Positions 45,236 through 57,064 of a DNA stretch of 64,000 nt are shown here, piece by piece. The DNA is from Mauremys mutica. Lineage: Eukaryota > Chordata > Testudines > Geoemydidae. A program made the translations under genes and the position numbers. The notes below the pieces were generated by a model, which made no database searches, was not told the origin of the DNA, and worked only from the letters and a program-made list of their open reading frames with translations. Where the stretch lies: the NCBI RefSeq assembly GCF_020497125.1, contig NC_059072.1, positions 270,302,045-270,366,044 on the forward strand, in the 5' to 3' direction. The stretch's first letter is position 1. Each line of letters begins with the position of its first letter.

Positions 45236-45810
45236 GTTGTGCCTTTAAGGTTCAAACCAAATTTGATGTGCAGAGGTATGTTGTCCTAGCCTGAGTTCCT
45301 AGAGATGGCCATACAACCTCCATGAGCACAAGGGTTGGTTAAGCAACCAGGCAATTGCAGTCCACTACCATCACACCTGGGAAAACCCCAGAGCACACCT
45401 TGCACTCAAGGCTTCATAGAAGACAGCAACAGTGGCTGGCTTCTGCAGGAAACCTCCTTGCACCATTTTCCCTACCCATTCAGGGTCAGGGAGGGGACGG
45501 GGGAAATCAAGCTCTTTATCAAGCTCTTTATTAAAATGGTGTTTGTCATTTTAAAGAAGGATTCCAGGAAGAGTTGGCCTGGTAGAAAAAAAGTTACTTA
45601 ACATTTCTGAAGTTATTTGATGAAGTCCATCATAAAAATTACAAATTGAATAATCAAAGGCAAAGTCTTGTAGTAGATTAAAACCAGGTGAAGTGATTGG
45701 AGAATGATTGCTCCTCAGGAAGAGAAAGAGAGAGGTTAATAGTGGAGTGATTAGTAGATCTATTTATTAGGGCATTGGAAGTAGAAGTTTGCTCATGATC
45801 ATTTCAGTGA
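45236..45810. other. No gene recognised
   Basis: Mixed sequence. The 88-codon + frame at 45335-45601 lacks any recognisable motif. Confidence 0.4.
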
Positions 45811-46204
45811 ATGAAGTATGGAAGATTACATGAAACGTCACATAGGTCTGTACAAGTTGGAAGGCTGGTTAGAAAAATAGAAAATGAAAATCAACTTGAT
45901 AAAGCACAAGAACATTTACATCTGCAAGAAATGTCAGAACTTCTCACATTTGCTGATGAGTTTGGACCTTGAATGATTCTTTAAAGGAAGATAGCTTAAG
46001 TGACCCTGAATGGATCAGTTATGATGTGTATCAGGTAAAAACAAAAATCAAAAAAAGGATGTTTATAGAATTAAAAAGGAATAGTAAACAGTATGGGAAA
46101 ATTGAAGACTTAGCAAGTCAAAGAGCAAGACACCTCCCTTTAGAGCGCAAATTTTGATACTCCATCTGTTAGAAAAACTGGCATTGAAATGGTCCATGTA
46201 ACAC
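45811..46204 (+). pseudogene. Degraded coding segment of unknown origin, two compensating frameshifts
   Basis: A protein-like reading runs through three consecutive segments. Frame A 45811-45969 (YGRLHETSHRSVQVGRLV, then RKIENENQLDKAQEHLHL, ending TFADEFGP). Frame B from about 45972 (NDSLKEDSLSDPEWISYD, then KRMFIELKRNSKQYGKIE, ending LPLERKF). Then frame A again from 46156 (DTPSVRKTGIEMVHVTQ). Composition is natural, charged and alpha-helical, and each stop is relieved at once by a shift, as in an old processed or exonic pseudogene. I cannot name the parent. No poly-A tail or splice signals seen. The + segments end where another repeat starts ('gggtgagcaacctc'). Confidence 0.42.
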
Positions 46205-46790
46205 AAGGGTGAGCAACCTCTCATGGCCAGCTGCGTCTCTCCAGTGCCCAGCCCATTTTCCCCCTTCTTCAGAGCTCCTTAAAAACAATTTCACAGCCTC
46301 ACTCAGCAATCACAGCCTTTCTTGAATCTAGTTTCTCTATAAACACAAAGTTCCAGAAAGCAACCACAAAAGCAAATCTTCTACCCAGCCTTAAACTGGG
46401 CATCAGCCCTCCTTACTGAGGTACCGTCCCTCCCTGCTGGAGAAAATGCAAGGTCTGGACTTACTTCTTCCAAAGGGAATGTGCAGCTGGGTCTTCTTTC
46501 CAGCCCCACTCCCTGCTTTAGCAACCACTGCAGGAGCCTACTCCCTGCTGCTTCACTCTACAGTTCCCCTTCAACCTCTGCCCTCACAGCAGGCTCTCTG
46601 ACCCTTCACAGCCCAGGTACAGCCCCACCTCCCTAACTGGCTCATCTGGGAGCACATCGATCACAGGGGGCCAGACACCCTGTGACAGTCCGATTTTCAG
46701 AGAGCTTTTCTTTCCAAGAACTCAGTTAATTTAAGAAAATGTCTTCATGATACTGTTTCAAAGGAAGATACGTTTATTGCAAATTGTATT
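46205..46790. other. Unclassified repeat-like stretch
   Basis: Opens 'aagggtgagcaacctc' and then has a C/T-rich text ending 'gggggccagacaccctgtgacag'. It has the look of an old LTR or long interspersed repeat in reverse, but I cannot classify it. No coding feature. Confidence 0.3.
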
Positions 46791-46948
46791 GGGGGGAGGG
46801 ATAGCTCAGTGGTTTGAGCATTGGCCTGCTAAACCCAGGATTGTGAGCTCAATCTTTGAGGGGACCAGTTGGGGATCAGTCCTGCACTGAGCAGGGGGTT
46901 GGACTGGATGACCTCCTGAGGTCCCTTCCAACCCTGATAGTCTATGTT
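46791..46948 (+). repeat. Tortoise Pol III / CryI-type SINE
   Basis: tRNA-like head 'ggggagggatagctcagtggtttgagcattggcctgctaaaccc' contains the A box (TAGCTCAGTGG) and is followed by a worn B box. The body is 'ggggatcagtcctgcactgagcagggggttggactggatgacc' and the CR1-type tail 'cctgaggtcccttccaaccctgatagtctatg'. It was transcribed by RNA polymerase III and copied by CR1 LINE machinery through the shared tail. The family is diagnostic of cryptodire turtles. The 72-codon - frame over it is spurious. Confidence 0.9.
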
Positions 46949-47923
46949 TTAGCCTACCCCCTTCTCTTGAAGAGGGCTTTTTGAGGCACTCATTTATACT
47001 GGTGTAAATCAGGAGCTGCTCCAATGGAGTTGCTTTAGTGTAAAACTAGGAAAAGACTGGTAAGAATTTGATCTTTTATTTCTTCTGCACTTCATAGAGA
47101 AAATTACAAACTACGGCATCCTTCACAAATAGGTTTTCAGTCTTCTGTGATTTTGCTTCAGTAAAAAGTTGTACCATTCTGCTGTGCAAATAAGTCTCTG
47201 CAAACAGACCAGCAAAGATAGATGATGTAGCAGTTGAAAAGACCAAAAGAAGAATGATATGAAAGTTTCCGACTGGGTTTAATTAAAGACTCAGAGGTCC
47301 CAGAAGGATACACACTAATCAAATACAGGCTATCAACTTCCGTATCAGGGAGTTTACACGGAAGACTAACTAGAATTTAGACATTGGCCATTATTTCTAA
47401 TCTTCTGGAATTATGTGTATTTTGAAGAGTCACAGTAGCTGACACAGAAAACAAAGAAATAGAAAGGTAGCTTTTGAACAGAAGGAAACAAGCCAGACTG
47501 GTTCACATGGGAGATCAGGCTGCCTCAAATAAAATATTGAGTTCTGAGCAGGAAATCTTTTCAATATACAGATAACTAGAGGGTACAGATAACTACTTCT
47601 GCATATTTTTAAGTTACATCTAGGAAAAATGTTTACTAATTGTGATAGTGCAATGGATGTGCAAAATTTAGAAGACAGTCTAATGAAATGTAATATGGGG
47701 CTATATACATTCTAAGCATCCAGTTCCACGATTGCAGTTGCATATTTAAACAAAACAATAAGAAAAAAATCAATACACACACTTATTTATATAACTATAT
47801 AGATACATATATGTGTAGGGCCATACGCATTAAAGTATTTTTCATAACCTGCATGAAAGTTACAAAAGACTCTGAATTGAGGCAGACACTCATCTGGCTA
47901 GATTTACCATGGGCCAAATCATA
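46949..47923. other. No gene recognised
   Basis: AT-rich sequence. The recurrent phrase 'tactggtgtaaatcaggagctgctccaatggagttgc' is at about 46998-47035. Confidence 0.45.
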
Positions 47924-48243
47924 AGTGGCAGGTGAACTCCCTCTTCAGCAAGGCTAGCCTCTGGCCCTGCCCCTTCTGCCCAAGGTCCTGCCCCCCACCC
48001 ACTAGAGCCCTGAGCCCCACTCCCCCCACAGCTGGAGGAGCCCTGGCTGGTCCTCCCCAGCTGGCCAGAGCTACCCCAGCCATGCCGGCTGGATGGACTC
48101 CTGGGCTGGCCCGAGCTGCTGGAGATGACCCTAACCTGAGCCCCAGACCGCCGGCTTCAGGGCACAGGGGGAGTGAGAGCAAGGCTTCTGGGCAGAGTGA
48201 GGGTGGGGCCATGGCCTAGGTGAGGGGAGGCTTAGCTTCCCCT
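47924..48243 (+). repeat. GC-rich interspersed repeat (CAGGGGARGC ends), copy 2
   Basis: Opposite orientation to 29213-29606. It starts 'agtggcaggtgaactccctcttcagcaaggctagcctctggccctgcc' and ends '...gaggggaggcttagcttcccctg'. The 95-113-codon frames across it are Pro/Ala/Gly-rich by-products. Confidence 0.5.
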
Positions 48244-49207
48244 GACCTTCGATACCCACCACCCATGGGCCAAATTTTACTTTCCAATATGTGGAAGGTT
48301 TCAAGTCAATAGGAGCTGCAGCCATATGTAAGAGACAAATTCAGACCCACCTACATAAAAGATGAGTGAATCTCAGAGTGGGAGTATTAATATCAAAGTC
48401 TTGGAGATGGCGGAGCTGTTTGAATACATTCATGTTTTAAAGAAATTCATTTCATTCCCTTGATTTTAAAAAACAAAGGAATAATGACACAGAATACAAG
48501 ACATTATGTTTATATAAAGCCTTTCATCCTAAGCCTTCCCAAATTACTAACACTCTTTACAAACTATTGGTAAGAAAGATAAATAACTTGAATGGAATAG
48601 TGACACAGATAGGCAGGCAGGCAGATATATTAGAAACATATTTGAGGTTTATCTTGACAGGGATTTGCACTCCAATACCACCTTTCTTCTAGGGATTTTA
48701 CCATCCGACTCAACACAGGCAGCTGATCCTATCTTTGCTGCAGTGGGTCCTAGAGTTTGCAACTCATTGCCTAGAACACTTAGGATGTTTAATAAATACC
48801 AAAAATACATAGGAGGATGCTCTTCCTTGATAATGGTGGCAGCCACCAGCAGGGTGGGGTGAAATAATTTTAGGTTAACAGCCAACTGCAGAGAAAAGCT
48901 TAAGGAGCTAGAATGTAGTTGCTCCAACTGGAATTTGGCTAAAACAGTGGGGTTAACTCCTGATTCACACAAATTGATAACACACCTCATACTTCAGATC
49001 AAGTAGTAAAACAGCCCTTCCCTCCATTTTGGAGCATTTTTAATAACAAGTGGTCAGGGCCACTGTTTAATCTCTCATCGAAGACTGGAGTCAAATATTA
49101 CATGATCTGCAGGCCATATTATGCCCTCTGGTTCACCTGTGCAGCCCCACCATCTTCAGATTATGCTTCTCAGTAACCCCTGTATAAATACACTGACTTT
49201 AAGTGGG
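48244..49207. other. No gene; CR1-tail-like text uncertain
   Basis: AT-rich, with a (GGCA)n run near 48611-48623. The frames at 48649-48990 (-) and 48665-48862 (+) overlap each other. They may cover an old repeat ('ggtcctagagtttgcaactcattgcctagaacacttaggatg') but show no domain that I recognise. Confidence 0.35.
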
Positions 49208-49215
49208 TCTGCACA

Positions 49216-49426
49216 CACAGGCGTGGGAACTAGAGGTGCGGGCCCGGTCTCCCGGCCCTGTGCGCCTGGGGTCCCAGCTGCCAGCCCCACGTGCCCAGGG
49301 TCCCAGCTGCGAGCTCCACATGCCCAGGATCCTGGCCTCAGTTTTTTTGGGGGTAGGGAGAGGGTGGAAGGGGTAAGAGGGCTGGCTTTCTGCACCCCCA
49401 CTATTAAAAATGTTCCAGTGCCACTG
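49216..49426. mobile_element. hAT-like non-autonomous element
   Basis: The left 'caggcgtgggaactagaggtgc' and the right (reverse complement CAGTGGCACTGGAACATT) are inverse ends of the family also seen at 23166-23296. TCTGCACA flanks both sides (49208-49215, 49427-49434); two extra bases (CA) sit between the left copy and the CAGG end, probably CA slippage. Confidence 0.7.
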
Positions 49427-49434
49427 TCTGCACA

Positions 49435-50712
49435 GGAGTCCGAGAACGCAGTCAGAACGTAACAGAGTTGCACACATATAGCTGATTGTCTGCGGAACCT
49501 CTCTTACAGTTGAGGTTGAAACATCCAAGCCCTAGCTGAGTTTGTGGGGCTGGCAACCAGGGAAGAGTGACAATGTTTTACCTGCAAAATTAGTGAATTT
49601 GTAAGATCAAATCAGTAAAAACACATTGAATGTGGAGACCCAGGATGCCACTTTTAAAAAAGCTTTTTCTTAGGCTAGAACAACACTTTAAATAATTTTG
49701 CTTATCCACTCTTTCAGTATTGCATCTTCTCATTTTTACCCAAGTACCTTACCCCTGAGTCATGCTCTAGGAATGCTCCATGGTGAAACAAAATGCTCAG
49801 AGCCTCATTATAGCCTTAAAAAATCCCAGCATGGCTTGAAACAGAGAAGAAAAATAGGGGGCGAGGAGGGTATCATCCACTGACCTAATAGCCTCAAGAA
49901 GTTAAGCTTCAGCCAGACTTTGTGCATTCTCCTATAGACACGTTTAAAACATCTATCTGCTTCAAAGCACATCGTCTGTGAATATTAAGAATATGCACTG
50001 TGTATGCCAGAGGTGTTAGGATGGTAATATGCCCTGCAAAGCAGACTCTGTTCGCTTTTCTAATGAGTGCTTTTCCCATTGAATGCTGTACAAACCTATG
50101 ATGTACGTCCAGAAAGTGACATCTGTATGCCCCGAGGACATACAAGAGTCATCCATCCTGTTAAAAATCGGGCAATTTAAAAAAAAATAATGTGGGAGCA
50201 TGTCCTCAGTGTGCTGTTTTCTCAGGCTTGGTTGTTAGTTCTGCTGCTGTGCACTTGCATGAGGAAGTGAGGGAGCATAAGAAGAGTCCTTCTTTCCCCT
50301 GGGGTTCATGTGGTGGAATGGGTTGTGGGAGAGCAGCTATTGCAAGGATACTACTCTCGTGGTGGAAATATCTGTGCCTTAACCCTAACTCCCTTTCTGG
50401 CCCCACTGGCCAACCAGGCCCATGGGAGCAAATAGGGCAGTAATCTATGCCAGCAAGGGTGCAGGCACAGTTAGCTGTTCCCTCCTGGAGCAAGCAGTAG
50501 CCAGACCACAATCCAGCTTATGCCCTGTAATACGGGAATGTTGTGTATGTGTAGGTTAATAGATGAAATAGTGGGAGATGGCACTCAAGAATATTTAGCA
50601 TAGGTCCTGAGTTTCGAAAGGCCAAAAAATCTTGTTATTTTGGACTGCAAATGACTTTCTCTGGCAGCTCTTAACATCCTGATCCTGAAGCAGGGCAGTT
50701 ACATACAGCCCC
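49435..50712. other. No gene recognised
   Basis: Mixed sequence without supportable genes; short frames only. Confidence 0.4.
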
Positions 50713-50715
50713 TTA

Positions 50716-51116
50716 TGGTATGTCTACACTGCATTGTAAACTTGGGTCTGTGGGGCCTGGGCTTCTGGACTCGGTGTTTCCAAGCCCAACCTCGAGCATC
50801 CACACTACACAGTAAACCTGGGCTTACAATTGCTGGACCTGGCTCTCACAGCCAAGCTAACACATCCATACTGCACTTTGTAGGTCTTCTGACTTGGATC
50901 TACTGCTTGAGCTGCATCCACACTGCAAAAAAGATAGTGATTGGACCCGAGTCATAGTGGGGCTTGGGCTCTGACCCACCCGCTTAGCAGGGTCCTAGGA
51001 CATGGGTCCCAAGAGCTTGATGACACAAGTTGGACTGATTTGTGTGTGGATGGAAGCGGGGCATAAGCTCAAACCTGACTCAGAGCCCAGTCTTAGTGTT
51101 CAGTGTAGACATACCC
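50716..51116. mobile_element. Harbinger-type MITE, 401 bp
   Basis: The left TGGTATGTCTACACTGCA pairs with the right (reverse complement GGGTATGTCTACACTGAA). TTA target duplication at 50713-50715 and 51117-51119. The interior repeats 'gggcttgggct', 'catccacactgca' and 'aacctgggctta' motifs on both strands. No coding capacity. Its core GTCTACACT matches the autonomous element at 17033. Confidence 0.88.
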
Positions 51117-51119
51117 TTA

Positions 51120-52888
51120 GTCATACTAAGTCCATCCCTCATTGAATATGGCTGCCATGTCAGTGGGATCCATTTAGGAATTAAAGCTTATTGGGCAATG
51201 GTCAGAATGAGTAGGAATCAGTAGGTACACATGATCCAGTACTGAGCTACTTATTAATGTGGCAAAAAGGATAGTCACACAGTGTCACTTTATTATCCAA
51301 CCAGTTCCACAGATGGCTACATACAATTCATTCCAAAATTTTCCCCATCAGCCAGCTCACTTAGCAAATTTAAAGTGTGTTTTATATATTGTTAAAATAA
51401 CAAAGACTAATGTGTAGCCCACTGGGATAGGCACTCTCCCAGTCCTAGATTGCTATGAGGCTTAAGTGGGATATAGGTGTCCCAACACCTAGAGTGAGGC
51501 AGCAGGGTGCAAGCCCAGAGGCAAAAACTTGTACGCTAGGGAGTTTAGATACCTACAGGGTTCAATGAGAGTTTTGTGCATCGCGGTGGAGTCAAAACTA
51601 CGACTTGAGCATCTAAACCCTGGGTTTAGGCGCTTAAGTACTTTAATGAAACTAGCATTGTTATTGCAAAAACAAGTGTCCTTTGCCCTGAACTATCAAT
51701 TCTAAAATAAGAAAACCTCTGCTAATAGCTCAAGTAATTGTTCAAAATCTTGCAGTTGGAGGTTTCTACAATTTAAGAATTTAAATGTGAAAATCAATGG
51801 TCAAAGGGCTTAGAGAAATGCTGATATGTTTATAAAAGGAAGTCAAGCCTGCATCTTGTGGAAATAGACAAAGTTTTCCATTTAAAAAGTAAAAAAATAC
51901 TTAATACCAAAAATATTTGGTTGTTCAACTGCTTCCAATCAAATGGTTCACTTGGAGCTGTATTCTTCAGTTTGGATCAGAAGAGATGATACAAACAGTA
52001 TTAAGAATGCACCAGGGAATACTAAGGGAAACATATTTTTAAGATAAATTGTTCTATGAACAGTTTTTTAGATGAATGACAGTAAACAATTCATGTAGCT
52101 AAAACATTTGTTTACAGAATTTAGATTCAATCAAAAACAGTAATATTTCAAGAATACTGTCCTTTTCAGATGATTGAAGAGACCAGCTTTGGATTGTAAA
52201 TCATGACAACTGCAACATAGGCATCTGCTCTGATGGTGCACCTTTTTTATAATGTTAAGATGCATGGTGGGCCATATTCACATAAATAAATATAAATAAG
52301 TGTAGCTCCATTGACTTCCACAGAGATGTGCCAATTTATACCAGCTGAAGATCTGTCCCTGTGCTTGTATCAATGGCATCTATGCAATAATGAGGCTGAG
52401 ATTTTAATCATACAAAGTCTGAACGTTCAGATTTAAGTTCCCACAGTAACCTTAATTCAGTCTCCTTCAGTGCATATGGAATATTAACATTTCCCGTGTG
52501 GGTGCGCTAAACCATTTCAGATGGGAAATTCCCAGCAAGATACAGAACATTCATTTCTAAGCCTAGATGTCCTAAGGTATCACACTTTAAAGCTGTGACT
52601 GCATCCAAAAATAAATAAATAAATAATCAAATATATTTGGGAAACTTTTGGAGGGATTTTGTAATTTTTAATTTTCTCTTTCTGAGCCTTGCACAGTTGA
52701 ACTCATTGAAAAGAAAGCACCTAACTTCGCAAGCAGAGGGAGCAAAGAAATCATCTTAACTAAAAAAAATAAACTCTAATATTCTTCTAAAATAGTTCTT
52801 CTGTAATATATGGCATATGCAGAATACAATAGCATGGAATACAAGGTTTTATTAGTAAGAGTGGCCTCTGTACCCAATAAATATTTAT

Positions 52889-52889
<1 letters not shown>
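51120..52889. other. No gene recognised
   Basis: AT-rich sequence. Small (AATA)n run near 52609-52627. The recurrent phrase 'gtgtagctccattgacttcc' is at about 52300-52320. Confidence 0.45.

Positions 52890-52925
<36 letters not shown>
52890..52925. repeat. (TG)n microsatellite
   Basis: About 17 uninterrupted TG units, abutting the palindromic structure to its right. A CA run inside that structure (52985-53004) is the inverse. Confidence 0.95.
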
Positions 52926-52927
<2 letters not shown>

Positions 52928-53110
52928 AATAACTGCCCACCCTCAATATTCATAGGCAAGAAGCCATATAAGTGAGTGTGTGTGACACACACACACACAC
53001 ACACTCTCACTTATATGGCTTCTAGCCTATGAATATTGAGGGTGGGGCTCACACACACTCACTCATATGGCTTCTGGCCTATTAATATTGAGGGTGGGGC
53101 AGTTATTGGA
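52925..53110. repeat. Three-armed inverted repeat (possible MITE with internal duplication)
   Basis: Arm 1 starts TCCAATAACTGCCCACCCTC and continues 'aatattcataggcaagaagccatataagtgag'. Arm 2 (about 53003-53048) is its reverse complement. Arm 3 (about 53056-53110) is a second reverse-complement copy that extends to 'ggggcagttattgga', the inverse of the start. The loop between arms 1 and 2 is a CA repeat. Possible origin: a MITE whose right arm was duplicated. Confidence 0.85.
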
Positions 53111-54750
53111 TTTCTTCTTCTTGACTACCATGGAATATTCAAAAGGTGCACTGGTCCTACTTTAGCAAACGTGATATTATTGTTCCATTGCCTCTCCTTC
53201 ATCTAGTTTATGATTTCATTTTCTCATGCTATCTTACATTTAGATTATAAACTGTTTAAGACACACAGATTTTTCTCTGGTGTTCAAGATGCCAAACATG
53301 CTACTGGGAGTATAAATATAAGCAATACTCGGAGATTGCCAGATGCTCATATAGTTAAACTAATACAAATACATAGCAACTCAATGGATTTACAGTGCTG
53401 GAAATAAGATCAGAATCTGATCTAATGTGTCCAAATGTAATTTAGAGCAGTAAAGAATTATGTTTCTCTGGCAAGCAGGAAAAAAAATCTCCAGAATGTT
53501 TAGCCTCTACAGATGTGTAGGTTTTCTGCAAGTTTCAATTGACCCTCACCATGGGCTATTATTATAGTCCCTAACACAAAAGACAAGATTTGCTCTCCTG
53601 GGCCACACTTCTTCCATAAATTTTATTGCTGACAAGAGCAGCAAAGGCAACATCATCACCACTAGTGTTAGGGCAGTCTAGGGAGACATACTAGGAAACA
53701 ATAAACAGTTATAAAAAGCTTACAAAAAAAAATACATATTGAAGCAGCTCTGCTCCTGCTAGAATGCTTCTACCTTCCATTTAAAGGCAAATAAATTCTT
53801 CATGACAGCCCCTAATGGCCTCCACAGTTATTCACAAAACTTGCCCTCAAATTGCAGGGTAATAAAAGGATTATTGCCTCCCTGACTTACAGGGAGGACC
53901 CACCTCCTCCTTTAAATAAAGCTGTTTTACTTCTCCCCTTTTCTTTTGCTTGACCTGTAAAAGTCAGCACATCAACCACTAAATCACTTAAAATTAGCAC
54001 ACCAATGCTTCGCTATTCCACTTAAATCATTCCCTGGAGCATAAACTGTGGTAATGCTTTAGAGATGGGTTTTTGGTCATTTGTTTAAAAGTTGAGCAGT
54101 GAAATTACAAAATAAGTTCCTATCTGTTTACTCTCAGTAGGAACCAGCAGACCAAATTCGGAGATGAATCCTGGTCACGTGCCACCTGAGGCATATTGTG
54201 CATACGCTAAGAAGTAGTAAGAACAACGAAAGCTTTTGTTTCTATGTAACATGTTGCTTTTTTTCCCCCTCCAGCTGACTAGAAATTTTACACAACATAT
54301 AACTGCATTTCTAGCAAATGCTTCTTTCTAGGACTCCGTCAATGTAAGATACATACCAATCATCAGATAACAGCTTGTTAAAATTGGGGCTGTCATGTAG
54401 GAGGCCATCTATGCACATTATATTTGCAGATACATCTTTCCCAATCTGCTTTCAGACACAAATCTCAATGTGAAGAATACTACTGAGTAAAAGTTAAGTT
54501 CTAACTAGGCCAGATATTGCCTTGATAGCTGCACAGCTTTTCCTGGCTGCAGGTGCTTGGACTTCTGTCTAGATAAGCTATTAAATTCAGACCAAACTCT
54601 GCCTTTCCCTACCCTGAGTTACATACAAGCACCATTAAAGGAAGCAGGACTTCCAGATGTAACTAACAGAAGCATCTAGTACTTCACAGTTCTCAAGTTA
54701 GAGAGTATATGAAAAGAGGAAGAAGAAAAAAGTCTACATACCTGGCAAAC
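53111..54750. other. No gene recognised
   Basis: AT-rich sequence without supportable features. Confidence 0.45.
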
Positions 54751-54758
54751 TTCTAGAT

Positions 54759-55064
54759 CAGAGGTCGGCAACCTTTCAGAACCGGTGTGCCAAGTCTTCA
54801 TTTAGTCACTCTAATTTAAGGTTTTGCGTGCCAGTAATACATTTTAACGTTTTTAGAAGGTCTCTTTCTCTAAGTCTATCATATATAACTAAACTATTGT
54901 TGTATGTAAATAAGGTTTTTAAAATGTTTAAGAAGTTTCATTTAAAATTAAATTAAAATGCAGAGTCCCCTGGACCGGTGGCCAGGACCTGGGCAGTGTG
55001 AGTGCCACTGAAAATCAGCTCACGTGCCACCTTCGGCATGCGTGCCATAGGTTGCCTATCCCTG
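54759..55064. mobile_element. hAT-type MITE, AT-rich interior, copy 2
   Basis: 306 bp. Left CAGAGGTCGGCAACCTTTC; right reverse complement CAGGGATAGGCAACCTATGG. Perfect 8-bp target duplication TTCTAGAT at 54751-54758 and 55065-55072. Inverse orientation to 2439-2749. Confidence 0.9.
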
Positions 55065-55072
55065 TTCTAGAT

Positions 55073-55509
55073 CAATCCATTCAAGCCTTGGCTGCATTTG
55101 GAAGACAAGAGAAGAGTTGGCCAAGGTAGCTACACAGTCTCTGAATATTTTTTATAAGTACTACAGTGTCCTTGCATCAGTCAATTTAAACCAATTTAGT
55201 AAAAGCAGTGTGTGAACACTTATTTCAGTTTAGTCTAATCTGTTTAGGAATCAATGTATATTAAACTAAAATATGTTTGGTTTAAAAACTGAAATAAAAG
55301 AGTGCCCATGCAGGAGTTTGCACTACTTTTACCTAACTGGTTTAAAATTAAATGTTTAGTTAAACCAATATAACTGCCTCATGTGGACAACACCTGAAGG
55401 GTCTTCCACAATGGGGACCTCAATGGGGACAATCACAGAATTAATCTCCCAAATTAGCCAGTGATTTTTGGATTAAGCCAATAGCTAGGATGTTTCCATT
55501 GCCACCCAC
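55073..55509. other. No gene recognised
   Basis: AT-rich sequence; many 'ggtttaaa' / 'tttaaacc' words but no recognised repeat. Confidence 0.4.
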
Positions 55510-56345
55510 CCAGTCAATGGGTGGAAAACTGGACTGGACCTTTGGGTGGTGGACAGCCTCAGAGAGGAAACTGGGGGAGGGGAAAGTGCATGCCAGAGGG
55601 ATTTAAGCTTCACCCCTCCTCCTCAGGCTCTCTGCCCTCATTGGCCAGCCAGAAAGTGTGGACTGACTCCTTCACTCACCCACCTCCTCAAAACCTTTGC
55701 ACAAGGGCTTTGGGGCAGCTAAAATGAAGCGAGAGACTCCTACTCTCCCGCCCTGCTGCTGTAGCACATTAACCACGTTTTTTAGGATCCTGTGGCTCTG
55801 AGCAATTGTGGTTTTGTGGGTCAGGAAGAATTATTTCCCCCTGTCTGGGCCAAGTTGACAGAGGCTTGGTGGGTTTTTTCATCTTCCTCATGGTTTCATG
55901 AAGGCACAGTCAAGTTAAATAAGGAATAGGACTTGGAAATTAATTCATTGCAACTTGCAGTTGGTGTCCAGTGCGGCTAAACGACTGAAAGGGCCAGCTT
56001 CCAGCAGTAGAAGGGTCCTGAGATTTTGCTGGTGGAGCTGAAGCCTATGAGAAATGGGGAGACTTGAACTCTTAGAGCAAGGTCCCTCTTTTGGTACCTT
56101 CTGTCTCTTTCACAGGAGAGAAGGTGAGAAGTTTCAGCAGAGTGTGCTGAATCCTAGAGCTAGGTTCTGTGTCATGGGTTATATGGAGGGAGCACTATTC
56201 CCCTTTGTACTGGACCTATTTAAATGCCTGGTACAGGGAGAGGGGATGGATATTGCTGGGGAGAGGCGCTAAGCTAATAAAGTTGTGCTCTGCCTCTTAA
56301 ATCCATTCTTGTGTCGGTCTTCATTCATCAGCAGGTCCCGCTCAG
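55510..56345 (+). repeat. Unclassified LTR-like repeat
   Basis: Contains 'ctctctgccctcattggccagccag' (CCAAT-like), 'gacctatttaaatgcctgg' (TATA-like, about 56216) and about 60 bases on 'taataaagttgtgctctgcctc' (poly(A) signal). This is the promoter-R-U5 order of an LTR. No gag/pol code or matching second LTR is seen. It could equally be an unrelated long repeat. Confidence 0.3.
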
Positions 56346-57056
56346 CTGGTAGTGTTACCACTTTGGTAGCCAATAAAAAAAAAGTGGGGGAGAAGGCAAC
56401 AGGAACCACTACTAAATGTTCTTTGACAACCCACAAAACCAGAGATGAATTTGAGAGTCAAGAATATTTGAGCAGTGAATTGGTATTAATTTCTAAAATA
56501 ATTTCACTATAGGGCACACATATGTTCAGAATCACTGATTTCACCACATCCTCTTCAGCATAAATTGGAATAGGAAAGCATAAAAAACACATCAGTATCA
56601 CATATGTTTTATAAAAAAATTGTTATTGTCTAATTAGACAGACTATATGTTTACTGAAATTGATATTTTACTAACAATTGTATTTTCTGAAAGCAAAACT
56701 AAAGTTGAAGATCCTAAAATTTACATAATTTAACTCTTCCTCTTATTGCTTACACCCTTAGTTCTATCTTACCCAAGCATCAGGAACTGTAAAAAAAAAA
56801 AAAAAAAAACCCACAAAAACACAAACATATTCTGAACATTGAGAGAGATATCAAATACCAGACTGAGTAATGTTTTGACTATTCCAGATTTCATTATTGG
56901 ATGTTGATCTGATTCATAATTTAAACTGGCATCCACATGCATCTCTTCCCAATGAGCTGTAGGACACTGTCCACTGCAATTTCTTCTAATGATCTCAATC
57001 CCAAGAAATGGCATAAAGGGCCATTCTTTCTAATTCTACAGTGAATATAGTTAATT
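56346..57056. other. No gene; poly-A run
   Basis: AT-rich sequence with a poly-A run of about 20 at 56790-56809. Nothing coding. Confidence 0.45.
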
Positions 57057-57064
57057 ATTCAGAA

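Noticed and set aside
46791..46862. Possible tRNA gene
   Set aside because: The tRNA-like head is followed by the SINE body and CR1 tail and the B box is worn; it is a SINE, not a tRNA gene.
47932..48325. Proline/alanine-rich frames up to 97 codons
   Set aside because: The same GC-rich interspersed repeat is present in opposite orientation at 29213-29606, so the frames belong to a repeat.
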